Notes: generated by a model from the letters alone, not told the origin. Positions 11,247 through 19,101 are shown, counted from the stretch's first letter. The stretch: 25,185 nucleotides of DNA from DATNPX01 sp036702975 (GCA_036702975.1 DATNPX010000018.1:1-25185); one strand, 5' to 3'. Translations and numbers: made by a program.

Positions 11247-13502
11247 ATGTCCTGGAGATGGAAGCTAGCAGTACTTTTTGTTCTGATAGCCGGATTTTCG
11301 ACCTTGATATTTATGGGTCACGAAACCAGTAATCAAGCGCCACCCGTACCCGAGCAGGTAGTTGGTACAGATGGCAAGGTGATCTTCACCGGTAAAGACA
11401 TCATTGCCGGCCAGGGCGTGTTCCAAAAATATGGACTCATGGACGTGGGCTCTTTTTTTGGCCACGGAGCCTACAACGGTCCTGATTTTTCTGCTGACTA
11501 TCTGCACCGCCAGGCGGTGATCGCCCTCGGCCGTATGGCCCTAGCGCGCTATGGTAAAACCTTTGCCCAACTGGAACCCGGTGCCCAAGGGGATCTAACT
11601 AGCAGTCTCACGAAAGAATTGAAAGAGAATAGATACGATCCAAAGACGCAGACGCTTACCTGGACAAACAATCAGGTGGAGGCCTACCGGCAACTAGCTC
11701 CATACTATGACACCGAATTTGGTGTCGGCCGCAAGCTGCCGTTGCCTGCCGACTATATTAGCGATCCGCAGGAACGCCTACAGCTAAGCCGTTTCTTCGC
11801 CTGGGGTGCCTGGGTTTGTTCGACCAACCGCCCTGACAAAGACTACACATACACGAATAATTGGCCTCCGGAGCAGTTAGTGGGGAACGGTCCAAACTGG
11901 CATATCTTCTTCTGGAGCGCTATGAGCTTAATCATGCTCATTGGTGGCATTGGTCTGACACAGTTTTTGCTCAGTGCATTTCCTGGACTGGGCTGGATGC
12001 CCGACGGTACCGGCATGGTCGATAACGTCAAAGAATACAAGCCCTACCGCTCTCAAACGTCGCTGTATCCCTACTTTGCTGTCGTGGTTCTACTCTTTCT
12101 TTTTCAGACTGCCTTCGGCGTCGTAACTGCGCACTACATTGTCGAGCAAGGGTTTTACGGGTTCGATATCCGCAGTATCTTCCCTTATAGCATCACGAGA
12201 AGCTGGCACTTGCAACTTTCGATCTTTTGGATTGCTACGGCCTGGCTTGCAGCGGGCATGTTCATGGCGCCGATGCTCTCCAAACATGAACCAAAAGGAC
12301 AGCACTGGTTGGTCAAGATTTTGTTTGTCGCTATTTTGATCGTCGCGGTTGGCAGTATAGGCGGCGAATGGATGGGCATCAAAAATATGCTCGGCAATTT
12401 ATGGTTCTGGTTTGGACATCAGGGCTGGGAATACCTTGAGCTGGGACGCTTCTGGCAAGCCCTTCTCACCATAGGCATGGTGCTTTGGGCCGTAATTGTT
12501 TTTCGCACAATTGCTCCGCTACTAAAAGGAAAAGACCACGGAAGTCTGCCTTATATGCTGCTTTACGGCGTAATGGCGATTCCACTGTTTTTCAGTTTTG
12601 GCATGATGTACCATCCCGGCACAAATTTTGCAGTAGCGGATTTCTGGCGCTGGTGGGTCGTTCACCTTTGGGTAGAAGGCATTTTCGAACTGTACACAAC
12701 GATCATCGTTGCCTACTTTTTCTGTAGCTTGGGCATGGTTTCGGAAAAATCCGCTCTCTCTGTCATTTACGTCGATATTCTCTTGTATCTGGGCAGCGGT
12801 ATCGTTGGCATTGGACACCACTACTACTGGACCGCGCAACCGGCAATCAATATGGCGCTAGGTTCAATGATTTCAGCCTGGGAAGTTGTACCTCTCACAC
12901 TGCTGACCATGGAAGCCTGGAAATTTGTTGAATTGGCCAAAGTGGAAGGATCGATCAAAAACTTCTCGCATTACTGGGCAATGATGTTCCTTATCGCGGT
13001 TGGATTCTGGAACTTTTTAGGAGCTGGCGTCTTTGGTTTCTTGGTCAACACGCCGATTGTAAGCTACTACGAGCATGCTACCTATCTGACTTCAAATCAC
13101 GGACATGCAGCTCTTATGGGCGTTTATGGCATGCTTGCCGTTGCCGCGGTTCTGTTTTGCACTCGTTACCTAATGGTTGAAGATGCCTGGAGCAATCGCC
13201 TGGCCGCAACTTCCTTTTGGGGGCTGAACATCGGTCTTTTGCTCATGCTGGTGCTAAATATTTTTCCTGCTGGCGTTATTCAAATGGTAGAAAGCTATCA
13301 AAATGGCTTCTGGTCAGCACGCAGCCCCGAATTTATTCACACACAACTTTTTCAGATGTTTACTTGGTTGCGCGTAGCCGGTGACCTGACTTTCGTAATC
13401 GCAGGCGTGCTGCCACTTGTCTATTTGGTAATTAGGGGGTTGTTTAAATTGCGACCAGCACGCGAAATTGACAGTCACGCTCAAACCCAGGCGGCGAGCT
13501 AG
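11247..13502 (+). CDS. norB: Quinol-dependent nitric oxide reductase (qNOR)
   Basis: A 751-residue membrane enzyme that reduces two NO to N2O with electrons from quinol. An N-terminal helix is followed by a periplasmic domain of about 200 residues, the part fused in qNOR, then the 12-helix heme-copper-like core. Key ligands are present: H321 (SWHLQL), H473 with E477 (HLWVEG) and H524-H525 (GHHYYW) for FeB, and H618 and H620 (NHGHAAL) for the hemes. Nothing essential is missing. ATG 11247 follows GGAGG (11237-11241). Standing alone without denitrification genes, it probably detoxifies NO rather than supporting respiration. Confidence 0.95.
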   Translation: MSWRWKLAVLFVLIAGFSTLIFMGHETSNQAPPVPEQVVGTDGKVIFTGKDIIAGQGVFQKYGLMDVGSFFGHGAYNGPDFSADYLHRQAVIALGRMALARYGKTFAQLEPGAQGDLTSSLTKELKENRYDPKTQTLTWTNNQVEAYRQLAPYYDTEFGVGRKLPLPADYISDPQERLQLSRFFAWGAWVCSTNRPDKDYTYTNNWPPEQLVGNGPNWHIFFWSAMSLIMLIGGIGLTQFLLSAFPGLGWMPDGTGMVDNVKEYKPYRSQTSLYPYFAVVVLLFLFQTAFGVVTAHYIVEQGFYGFDIRSIFPYSITRSWHLQLSIFWIATAWLAAGMFMAPMLSKHEPKGQHWLVKILFVAILIVAVGSIGGEWMGIKNMLGNLWFWFGHQGWEYLELGRFWQALLTIGMVLWAVIVFRTIAPLLKGKDHGSLPYMLLYGVMAIPLFFSFGMMYHPGTNFAVADFWRWWVVHLWVEGIFELYTTIIVAYFFCSLGMVSEKSALSVIYVDILLYLGSGIVGIGHHYYWTAQPAINMALGSMISAWEVVPLTLLTMEAWKFVELAKVEGSIKNFSHYWAMMFLIAVGFWNFLGAGVFGFLVNTPIVSYYEHATYLTSNHGHAALMGVYGMLAVAAVLFCTRYLMVEDAWSNRLAATSFWGLNIGLLLMLVLNIFPAGVIQMVESYQNGFWSARSPEFIHTQLFQMFTWLRVAGDLTFVIAGVLPLVYLVIRGLFKLRPAREIDSHAQTQAAS

Positions 13503-13503
13503 C

Positions 13504-13905
13504 ATGTATGTACATTTTATTTTGTACGTCAAGAACCAAGAAGCTAGTGCCAAATTTTATCGCTCTGTTCTCGCCCTAGACCCAGTTTTGGATGTTCCGG
13601 GAATGACCGAGTTTCAATTAAACGAATCATCGGTCTTGGGGCTAATGCCCGAAACCGGCATCAAGAAGCTGCTTGGACCTTCGCTACCAGACCCGGAAGA
13701 AGCGCAGGGAATTCCTCGCGCTGAAATCTATCTCGTTCTCAGCAACGCAAATGCCTGCTACGACCGCGCTTTGGCAAATGGTGCAAAATCTTTGAGTGAA
13801 TTTGCCATGCGAGATTGGGGACAGCAGGTTGCTTATTGTCTCGATTTAGATGGGCATGTAGTGGCGTTTGCCGAAAGAGAAAAGTCTGAATCTGGCAATG
13901 ACTAA
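13504..13905 (+). CDS. VOC-superfamily protein (glyoxalase/bleomycin-resistance fold)
   Basis: A 133-residue protein of the vicinal-oxygen-chelate fold. YVHFILYVKNQEASAKFYRS (residues 2-21) is the typical first beta-alpha unit with H4 as metal ligand; the DLDGHVVAFAE end carries the usual terminal glutamate. It starts 1 bp after the norB stop, so it is co-transcribed. Relatives include glyoxalases, dioxygenases and drug-binding proteins; the substrate cannot be told. The frame is open to 13468 but ATG 13504 avoids overlap and fits the fold. Confidence 0.78.
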   Translation: MYVHFILYVKNQEASAKFYRSVLALDPVLDVPGMTEFQLNESSVLGLMPETGIKKLLGPSLPDPEEAQGIPRAEIYLVLSNANACYDRALANGAKSLSEFAMRDWGQQVAYCLDLDGHVVAFAEREKSESGND

Positions 13906-13946
13906 GCAGCCTTACCAATGTGTACGAAAGGACTAATGTTGCGCAA

Positions 13947-14303
13947 TTATTTGCCGGTCTCGCGGGATTGAGGCACCTTCGTCTCAATCTGTATTGTAAT
14001 GGTGGTGGGACCTTGCAGCTTTTTTGCTTTGTTGATGCCATCGGTGACGCGTTTGCCGATCTCGATTAGACCGAGCGCGGTATTGTCCCCATCGGGCGAA
14101 TACATATCGTTCGGAATCTTTGCGTGGTATTCTTCGGTTTTGGCACCAGCCGAAGACACGGTAAGCACGACACATTGACCGATTGTGCCGAGCGAGCTGT
14201 TTATAATTTCGGTCGACTTGTTTTTTTGCTCGTCGGCTGAGGCCGCAAATGCCGAGCTAATCAGGCATAGTAACAAAATAAGGGGCAGTTGTTTGATACG
14301 CAT
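13947..14303 (-). CDS. Small secreted protein of unknown function
   Basis: A 118-residue protein with a clear signal peptide: RIK then LPLILLLCLISSAFA, with cleavage likely after AFA-ASA (about residues 20-23). The mature part is polar, with predicted strands (QCVVLTVSSAG, TTITIQIETKV) and a single cysteine. No family recognised. It is convergent with the VOC gene and divergent from a receiver-domain gene across 113 bp. Confidence 0.65.
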   Translation of the reverse strand: MRIKQLPLILLLCLISSAFAASADEQKNKSTEIINSSLGTIGQCVVLTVSSAGAKTEEYHAKIPNDMYSPDGDNTALGLIEIGKRVTDGINKAKKLQGPTTITIQIETKVPQSRETGK

Positions 14304-14416
14304 TTCTGGGCCTGCAAGAAGAGAAGCTAATTATATTCGCTCAGCGCAGAAGGACTCCATTCAAGCAAACCCGCCGTCTTTGATGAAACGTATCCCACAG
14401 TCCAAAGGTTCCAAAA

Positions 14417-14821
14417 ATGACTCAGGAAGAAGCCGTACCCGTCCTGGTTGTTGAAGACAACATGCATTTGAGGCACGCCCTGGTCATGCAACTGCATTCA
14501 TTAGGAATCAAGGCCGACTCGGCGGCAAATGGCATGGAGGCGCTAAGACGCGTCTATGACTCTGAGTACGATTTGATTTTGATGGACGTACAAATGCCGA
14601 TCATGAACGGCCTTGAAGCAACGGCCGCAATCAGAAGTTTCGAGCAAACACATGGCCGAAGACCAACTCCAATAGTTGCTGTCACCGGCGGTGGCTCGAA
14701 TAGAGAGCAGTGTCTGAAGTTTGGAATGACTGACTACTTTGAGAAACCCCTTATGCTGGAAGGGATTCGTAACCTTGTCGAACAGACCGCGCCAGCGTTG
14801 CTCGAAAGAAACCATGATTGA
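14417..14821 (+). CDS. Stand-alone response-regulator receiver (CheY-like)
   Basis: A 134-residue single receiver domain with all active-site residues: E13/D14 for Mg2+, phospho-acceptor D57 in LILMDVQMP, T90 in VAVTGGG, and K110 in YFEKPL. The NGMEAL and PIMNGLEA patterns are like the receivers of hybrid kinases. There is no output domain, so it acts by protein-protein contact or in a phosphorelay. No kinase is encoded in the window, so the signal would have to come from the host. Confidence 0.88.
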   Translation: MTQEEAVPVLVVEDNMHLRHALVMQLHSLGIKADSAANGMEALRRVYDSEYDLILMDVQMPIMNGLEATAAIRSFEQTHGRRPTPIVAVTGGGSNREQCLKFGMTDYFEKPLMLEGIRNLVEQTAPALLERNHD

Positions 14822-14949
14822 GGCGGTTCTAAAATGAGCTGCACATGTCTGTATACACGGCTGATAAATCATCAGGGCAGTGAAATCACCCGGTTTTAGC
14901 CTACCCCAAAAATATTTATTGCGAATTGGGTGCTTGGCAAGCCTGGAAA

Positions 14950-14994
14950 TTCAAACCTTGAAAGTGGCGCGTAGTGGCGCTTTCGGGGTTTGAA
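14950..14994 (-). terminator. Long hairpin, likely terminator for the minus-strand gene
   Basis: TTCAAACC (14950-14957) pairs perfectly with GGTTTGAA (14987-14994), and inside it AAAG pairs with CTTT around two copies of GTGGCGC. On the minus strand it lies about 20 bp after the stop of the 15015-15287 gene and is followed by ATTTCC, a weak U tract. Confidence 0.4.
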
Positions 14995-15014
14995 GGGCAG
15001 GCAATGATACATAA

Positions 15015-15287
15015 TCATTCATTATCAGACTCGCCTTTCTTGCTGTCTGATTCAAGCGGTGACAGCACTATTTCGTCTGCGCCGGAACTAGGCAATGGCC
15101 GTTTTGGAACAGGCGCTCTCAATGGTGGGTCGTCGCCCGGTAGCTCGTTTAAGCGTCTTTTGTATCGGCGCTTTTCCTTCAAGGCACTGCGAACAAGATC
15201 GCAATCACCCTGTTTGTGCGCGGCTCGCGCTCTATTTTGCCACTTGCTGATTTCTTGTTTTAGCTCTTCGGCTTGCTGGAAGCTCAT
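15015..15287 (-). CDS. Hypothetical charged helical protein
   Basis: A 90-residue protein with an N-terminal amphipathic, strongly charged helix (QQAEELKQEISKWQNRAR onward to about residue 50) and a disordered Pro/Ser/Asp/Glu tail. No family recognised. The frame opens at 15302, but the second ATG (15287) has GGGGA about 8 bp upstream and is preferred. It may be a small coiled-coil adaptor. Confidence 0.5.
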   Translation of the reverse strand: MSFQQAEELKQEISKWQNRARAAHKQGDCDLVRSALKEKRRYKRRLNELPGDDPPLRAPVPKRPLPSSGADEIVLSPLESDSKKGESDNE

Positions 15288-15410
15288 TAGAATGGTCCCC
15301 ATTTAACCAGCTTTATGCTGCCTATAGATGGCTCTGTGAGCCCTTTTGCAAAGAGAAAGGAAAGGGCCGATAGAAACTAAAGAAGCTACCAAAAACGACC
15401 CAGCGTTGAC

Positions 15411-15815
15411 TTAACAAGGCAATAGCATGCACTTTCTCAGGGCTGTCCGCATCTCTTCAGTGGAATCATAGTTCCCCAGGTTGAAATAAAGAGCGCCTGT
15501 GGCCTCGCATCCCAGTGCTAACAATTTATCTTGAAGAGGCGTTTGGCAGATCGTGATAACAATAAATGGCATGGTTATTAGCTTTTGTGCTTTTGCCGCA
15601 GCCAGCAGATCAAACGCCGTTGCGTCGTAAAGGCTTAACGTAGACAGAACAGCAACGATCTCTTTATCTTTTAAAATGCGCAACGCGTCCTCAGGATCAC
15701 GCGCTACTACTTCGTTGCAGCCAAAAGAATTGATGGCTTCTTTTAGCAGCGACAGCCCCGTGACCGTCAGCTTGTCGGGTTTTATATCGATTACTACTAG
15801 GACGTTTGAAATCAC
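15411..15815 (-). CDS. Degenerate receiver-domain protein
   Basis: A 134-residue protein with receiver-like alternation of strands and helices (ISNVLVVIDIKPDK; GCNEVVARDPEDALRILKDK; IVAVLSTLSLYDATAFDLL). The position of the phospho-acceptor aspartate is serine (VLSTLSLYD) and the acidic pair is incomplete, so it probably cannot be phosphorylated in the usual way. The preferred start is GTG 15815, which overlaps the zinc-ribbon gene stop (GTGA) and gives the same length as the intact receiver at 14417; an ATG at 15905 would overlap that gene by 94 bp. It may act as a phosphorylation-independent partner. Confidence 0.65.
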   Translation of the reverse strand: MISNVLVVIDIKPDKLTVTGLSLLKEAINSFGCNEVVARDPEDALRILKDKEIVAVLSTLSLYDATAFDLLAAAKAQKLITMPFIVITICQTPLQDKLLALGCEATGALYFNLGNYDSTEEMRTALRKCMLLPC

Positions 15816-16099
15816 TCTTGGACTTTTTGTTTGCGGAAACAACTGGAGCAATAAACCGGTCTCGACCCATTCGGTCTGAATGGAACTCGCGTAAGAGTAC
15901 CGCATTCATGACAAGGAATTTCCGTAATCTGTTTATCGGGATCGCCACCATCTCGCTTGATGCGTGAAGCCATCCGGCAGTCGGCACAACGTTTAGGTTC
16001 ATTAGTCAGTTTTTTGAGCGCATAGAATTCCTGTTCACCAGCCGTGAAAATGAACGGCTGCTGACAGTCTCGACAGGAAAGTGTCTTGTCTTCGAACAT
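15812..16099 (-). CDS. Double zinc-ribbon protein
   Basis: A 95-residue protein with two treble-clef-like modules. The first (residues 9-41) has C9-x2-C12 and C38-x2-C41 around FIFTAGEQEFYA, the signature of the zf-trcl probable zinc ribbon. The second (63-87) has C63-x2-C66, exactly 17 residues, then C84-x2-C87 with VPFRPNGSRPVYC, the CxxC-x17-CxxC type. Such proteins bind zinc and probably nucleic acid or ribosome-related partners, but their function is unknown. The stop overlaps the next gene start by 4 bp, suggesting joint action with the degenerate receiver. Confidence 0.78.
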   Translation of the reverse strand: MFEDKTLSCRDCQQPFIFTAGEQEFYALKKLTNEPKRCADCRMASRIKRDGGDPDKQITEIPCHECGTLTRVPFRPNGSRPVYCSSCFRKQKVQE

Positions 16100-16175
16100 G
16101 CAGAGATTCCAGGCCGCCTTTTTCTATCATGCATGCCTCGATGATTTCTGCCTAGAGCTGAAGACTGCGGCAAAG

Positions 16176-16397
16176 TCAAACGCCTTCGCAAAGTTCCGAG
16201 ATGGTTATTTCGAGCGCTTCTGCAATTCTGCCGACGATCCAAAGAGATGGATTTTGCTCGCCGCGCTCGATAGCTCCCATATACGAACGATCAAGTCCGG
16301 CAACCGCTGCAAATTCCTCCTGGGACCAGCTACTAAGACGCCGCAACTCGCGGACTCGCTTTCCAAACCTTTTATTGAGCGCTTTTTTAGATTTCAC
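16176..16397 (-). CDS. XRE-family transcription regulator 1
   Basis: A 73-residue Cro/C1-type helix-turn-helix. FGKRVRELRRLSSWSQEEFA and VAGLDRSYMGAIERGEQNPS form the five-helix repressor fold, with the recognition helix around LDRSYMGAIERG. The start is GTG. It resembles the regulator encoded at 16570-16809 in length and sequence (FGKRVRELR, ERGE.PS), so the two probably arose by duplication. There is no output domain; it should act as a dimeric repressor. Confidence 0.82.
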   Translation of the reverse strand: MKSKKALNKRFGKRVRELRRLSSWSQEEFAAVAGLDRSYMGAIERGEQNPSLWIVGRIAEALEITISELCEGV

Positions 16398-16487
16398 GCC
16401 CTAACTGTCAGGCTTTCGCGGGCGATTTATCCACGGGTGATTACCCGCAAGACATTGCCTTTCTTTGCTAAATATTGAGCTTTGGAT

Positions 16488-16526
16488 AAAAAAATCATCC
16501 TTCCGGTTCCCCCGAGAGGATGATTT
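16488..16526 (-). terminator. Rho-independent terminator of XRE regulator 2
   Basis: AAATCATCCT (16492-16501) pairs with AGGATGATTT (16517-16526), a 10-bp stem. On the minus strand it is followed by seven T (16494-16488). It lies about 45 bp after the stop of the 16570-16809 gene, so regulator 1 downstream is probably transcribed separately. Confidence 0.75.
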
Positions 16527-16569
16527 GTCAATATGTCAATTCAGCCGATAATTTGGCTATGGCGCCGAT

Positions 16570-16809
16570 TCAGACCCCCGGACCGATCCCCGAAAACAAC
16601 TCGGAGAGTGTAATTCCGAACGCTTCCGCGATCATCGCCGCCCGTCGAACTGATGGACCATACTCGCCCCGTTCGATGCTGCTTACGTAAGCCTGCTCTA
16701 CATCCAGGAGAGAAGCCAGATGCTGTTGACTCCATCCTCTGCCAAGTCGCAGCTCGCGCACTCGCTTGCCAAATTGTCTAACTGTCTTATTTCCGATTTT
16801 CACGTCCAA
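16570..16809 (-). CDS. XRE-family transcription regulator 2
   Basis: A 79-residue helix-turn-helix protein with FGKRVRELRLGRGWSQQHLA then LLDVEQAYVSSIERGEYGPS, the XRE fold. The likely start is TTG 16809; a GTG two codons later is equally possible. A 7-bp dyad, TGTCCGC/GCGGACA, lies directly upstream of the start and is the probable auto-operator. It is divergent from the TPR/receiver pair and may repress them as well. Confidence 0.8.
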   Translation of the reverse strand: MDVKIGNKTVRQFGKRVRELRLGRGWSQQHLASLLDVEQAYVSSIERGEYGPSVRRAAMIAEAFGITLSELFSGIGPGV

Positions 16810-16811
16810 AC

Positions 16812-16861
16812 TGTCCGCCGTTCAAGGCTAAGCGGACAAATAGGACTACCGTTATTAACGG
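16812..16861. promoter_or_regulatory. Two palindromes in the XRE/TPR divergent region
   Basis: TGTCCGC (16812-16818) with GCGGACA (16832-16838), 13-bp spacer, and CCGTTA-T-TAACGG (16849-16861) are both perfect dyads. They lie between a repressor gene on the minus strand and a TPR/receiver gene pair on the plus strand, the expected place for operators. Confidence 0.5.
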
Positions 16862-16927
16862 CGATAACTAATCATAGGTGCCTGCTTTGCGGGAATAACT
16901 TTTATAAAAGGATGGAGGAAATTTAGG

Positions 16928-17224
16928 ATGTATCGCTTGTTGCACCAACGTGTCATCGAATCACGCACCGAAAGTGCTGGTTTCGCTTTCCGATGCGGTG
17001 ACTACGCAGAGTCCGAACGCCTTTACACTCACGCATTGCTCCAAGCTGAGGACTGTGATGGGTTTTACAGCCCATTGGCCGGCTCCGTTTTGCTCGGACT
17101 CCATGACCTTTATGAGGCACAAGGACGGGAGCAAGAAGCAGAAAGAGCATGGGAACGAATTCGCATGATCCTCCTCTGGGGCTTGCTTGCACAACCATCA
17201 ATAAATCAATGCGAAAAATCCTGA
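16928..17224 (+). CDS. Small TPR-like protein
   Basis: A 98-residue helical protein with tetratricopeptide character: AFRCGDYAESERLYTHALLQ fits the first repeat and LLGLHDLYEAQGREQEAERA the second. TPR units scaffold other proteins. GGAGG precedes the ATG by about 10 bp. Its end overlaps the start of the next receiver gene by 16 bp, so the pair is probably co-produced. Only two repeats fit, so it would be a short adaptor. Confidence 0.65.
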   Translation: MYRLLHQRVIESRTESAGFAFRCGDYAESERLYTHALLQAEDCDGFYSPLAGSVLLGLHDLYEAQGREQEAERAWERIRMILLWGLLAQPSINQCEKS

Positions 17225-17838
17225 TTGTTGACGATACGCCAATAGTCCTAGAAGGCACCGCTCTTTCGGTCGAATCTTTTGGATTTTCAGTAGAGAAATC
17301 CTCAAATGGTGCCGCCGCTATTGAGATTTATAAATCCGGTTGTTGTGCCGCTGTCCTTCTGGATTGCAACATGCCAGAAATGAACGGATTTGAATGTGCT
17401 AGGCAAATACGCCTCCTAGAAATTGAGTCTGGAAGCCACATTCCAATAATTGGCTTTAGTTCAAGCTCGGATAGTAACATCCGTGAACAGTGCCTGGCAG
17501 CAGGAATGGACGACTTCATTACCAAGGATTGCAGTCAAACTGCTTTATCGAACATTCTGGCCAACTGGGCGGGCACCCCAGACAAGACCAACATGCGAAA
17601 TCAAAGCCTTGTCCACGCCCCGACAGGAGACCTGGTTTTAACGCTTGGACAGATTGACGCTATCAGCGATTATTTCGAAGGTAATGAACACCCAAATCTC
17701 GAAATAACCGTTGTGCACAGCGGAACTGAAGATGGGACGATCTATTTTTCTGTCGGAACGGACTTTTACAAATGCCAACCAATTACACCTACTGTATGGC
17801 GTGTTGAAAATTGCGACTCCAAGCGTCTTCCAGGCTGA
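17209..17838 (+). CDS. Receiver-domain protein with a C-terminal extension
   Basis: A 209-residue protein. Residues 1-125 form a receiver with D8/D9, phospho-acceptor D52 (LLDCNMPEMNG), S84 in the place of the usual Thr/Ser, and K106. Residues about 130-209 are a strand-rich extension (ITVVHSGTEDGTIYFSVG) that matches no output domain I know. ATG 17209 begins the receiver exactly (RKILIVDDT) and overlaps the TPR gene; the frame is open from 17149. Like the other receivers here it has no DNA-binding domain. Confidence 0.82.
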   Translation: MRKILIVDDTPIVLEGTALSVESFGFSVEKSSNGAAAIEIYKSGCCAAVLLDCNMPEMNGFECARQIRLLEIESGSHIPIIGFSSSSDSNIREQCLAAGMDDFITKDCSQTALSNILANWAGTPDKTNMRNQSLVHAPTGDLVLTLGQIDAISDYFEGNEHPNLEITVVHSGTEDGTIYFSVGTDFYKCQPITPTVWRVENCDSKRLPG

Positions 17839-17873
17839 CACTACTTGAGCAAATCCCTCAGCTCTTTCCTGCT

Positions 17874-18173
17874 CTATCGAGACTGCTTACCCGTCGTCAG
17901 CGCCGGACCATGCCACGGATGATTCACGCCTTTACGCCCACCGACACTCGCCTCTCCAGCTAGCGGTCCGTTCCAATTTTCTAAAAGGTGCATGCACTCT
18001 GCGACTTTGTCGGCCGGGAAAACACTCTTTCTGCCAGTCAGAACCGGCACGCTAATGCCAAGTCTCTCCGCGAAAGACACTTGTGAAATTTTGCGTTTCT
18101 TCAGCTCATCGAGCAGCCACCAGATCTGAAGGGGCTGCTGGCCCTTGTTCGCCGAAACTCTTAAACCGGACAT
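17874..18173 (-). CDS. Small HTH-like protein
   Basis: A 99-residue protein whose middle (WWLLDELKKRKISQVSFAER then LGISVPVLTGRKSVFPADKV) reads as a lambda-repressor-like helix-turn-helix with a cell of 5 helices, preceded by a short basic head. The C-terminal tail is Gly/Pro/His-rich. ATG 18173 has GGGGATGG upstream; the frame is open to 18215 but that would overlap the neighbour. It lies 13 bp after the HTH/coiled-coil gene and probably forms an operon with it, opposite the replication gene. Confidence 0.55.
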   Translation of the reverse strand: MSGLRVSANKGQQPLQIWWLLDELKKRKISQVSFAERLGISVPVLTGRKSVFPADKVAECMHLLENWNGPLAGEASVGGRKGVNHPWHGPALTTGKQSR

Positions 18174-18186
18174 GCCACCATCCCCG

Positions 18187-18915
18187 CTACGTTCCTGAGC
18201 CGCTTCCTGAACCACTCAACCAACCCCAGAATCTTTGCCAACCGGACCGATTCTGGCTTTCCATAAGCTGCTTAAGTTCTTGATCTCTCGTCTGCAAGTC
18301 TGTTTCGCGCTTATGCTGACTATCGGTAAGTAGTTTGATTTCCCGGTCACGGTGCGCCAGTTCAGCTTCCAGATAACCATTGCGATATGTCGCTGCCTGC
18401 AAAAGTTGGTCCTTTTCCCGGATAACACTGAGCAGACTTTCCAGTTCTTGAAGTCGCAAAGACGGTCCTGAAGGCTGTTCGCGAAGGTTTTGCGCGTGCT
18501 CCAGAGCGCCTTCCTGATCTGTTCCGTAGCTGCTCCGGATCTCGCCGTCATCTTCCAGAGCTACTTCAATACCTGGTATTGAGGTTTCAACAGGTTCGAT
18601 TCGCCATTCAACGCGATATTTGCCCTGAACGCGAATACCCTTAATGATGCCCTCTTTCAGGCGTTTGAACACGGTCCTTTGGCTGACACCTAAATGCTTG
18701 GCGGCTTCTTCCGTTGTCCAATATCCTTCAGGAGCCTCGGCTAGCACCTCTTGAGCCGATTCGATGTCTTCAGGAGCGCTTTCTTGAACAATCATGGCAC
18801 TTTCCTGAACTGCTTCTTGAGCGAGTTCAATACCCGTATCGCTCTGTTCTAGAAGGTTTTCGAATCCTTCAAGAGCGACCGGATCTTTTTTTACTTCGCG
18901 TGCTGCTTCGGACAT
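18187..18915 (-). CDS. HTH plus coiled-coil DNA-binding protein (KfrA/RacA-like layout)
   Basis: A 242-residue protein. An acidic N-terminal region of about 60 residues is followed by a MerR/excisionase-type helix-turn-helix (YWTTEEAAKHLGVSQRTVFK onward), then a long coiled coil (about 145-222, LQELESLLSVIREKDQLLQA), and an unusual end RSGWQRFWGWLSG then Gly-Ser repeats. The Trp-rich amphipathic end could insert in the membrane or dock a partner. DNA-binding plus coiled coil is typical of plasmid and chromosome segregation factors, but no ParA is seen here. ATG 18915 is preferred; an ATG at 18945 is possible. It is divergent from the replication gene across a 345-bp regulatory region. Confidence 0.72.
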   Translation of the reverse strand: MSEAAREVKKDPVALEGFENLLEQSDTGIELAQEAVQESAMIVQESAPEDIESAQEVLAEAPEGYWTTEEAAKHLGVSQRTVFKRLKEGIIKGIRVQGKYRVEWRIEPVETSIPGIEVALEDDGEIRSSYGTDQEGALEHAQNLREQPSGPSLRLQELESLLSVIREKDQLLQAATYRNGYLEAELAHRDREIKLLTDSQHKRETDLQTRDQELKQLMESQNRSGWQRFWGWLSGSGSGSGT

Positions 18916-18979
18916 CACCACCCCCGCGCCAGAATACATGGGCATTATGGGACACTGAGAGGGTCTATGTAAAGGCGTG

Positions 18980-19009
18980 GTATATCCGATTGCCTACAGC
19001 TTGTATATC
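18980..19009. promoter_or_regulatory. Direct repeats upstream of the HTH/coiled-coil gene
   Basis: GTATATC occurs at 18980-18986 and 19003-19009, 23 bp apart, about two helical turns. It lies between the HTH gene and the rep promoter and could be bound by the HTH protein. Confidence 0.35.
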
Positions 19010-19029
19010 TCGAAATTGCCACCAGTTGC

Positions 19030-19058
19030 TTGATTCCAGGATTTAAGGATCGTACTAT
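19030..19058 (+). promoter_or_regulatory. Promoter of the replication gene
   Basis: TTGATT (19030-19035) and TACTAT (19053-19058) with a 17-bp spacer make a good sigma70 promoter. Transcription from about 19065 would give a leader of about 225 nt before the rep start at 19291. The leader holds three hairpins and the target of the antisense RNA. Confidence 0.6.
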
Positions 19059-19079
19059 GAGGATGCGTTATAGAAAGCC

Positions 19080-19101
19080 GTGCCACTTGGCATGGTGGCA
19101 C
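19080..19101 (+). other. Rep leader hairpin 1
   Basis: GTGCCAC (19080-19086) pairs perfectly with GTGGCAC (19095-19101) around an 8-nt loop. It lies just after the predicted start of the rep transcript and may protect the 5' end or present a loop for regulation. Confidence 0.45.
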
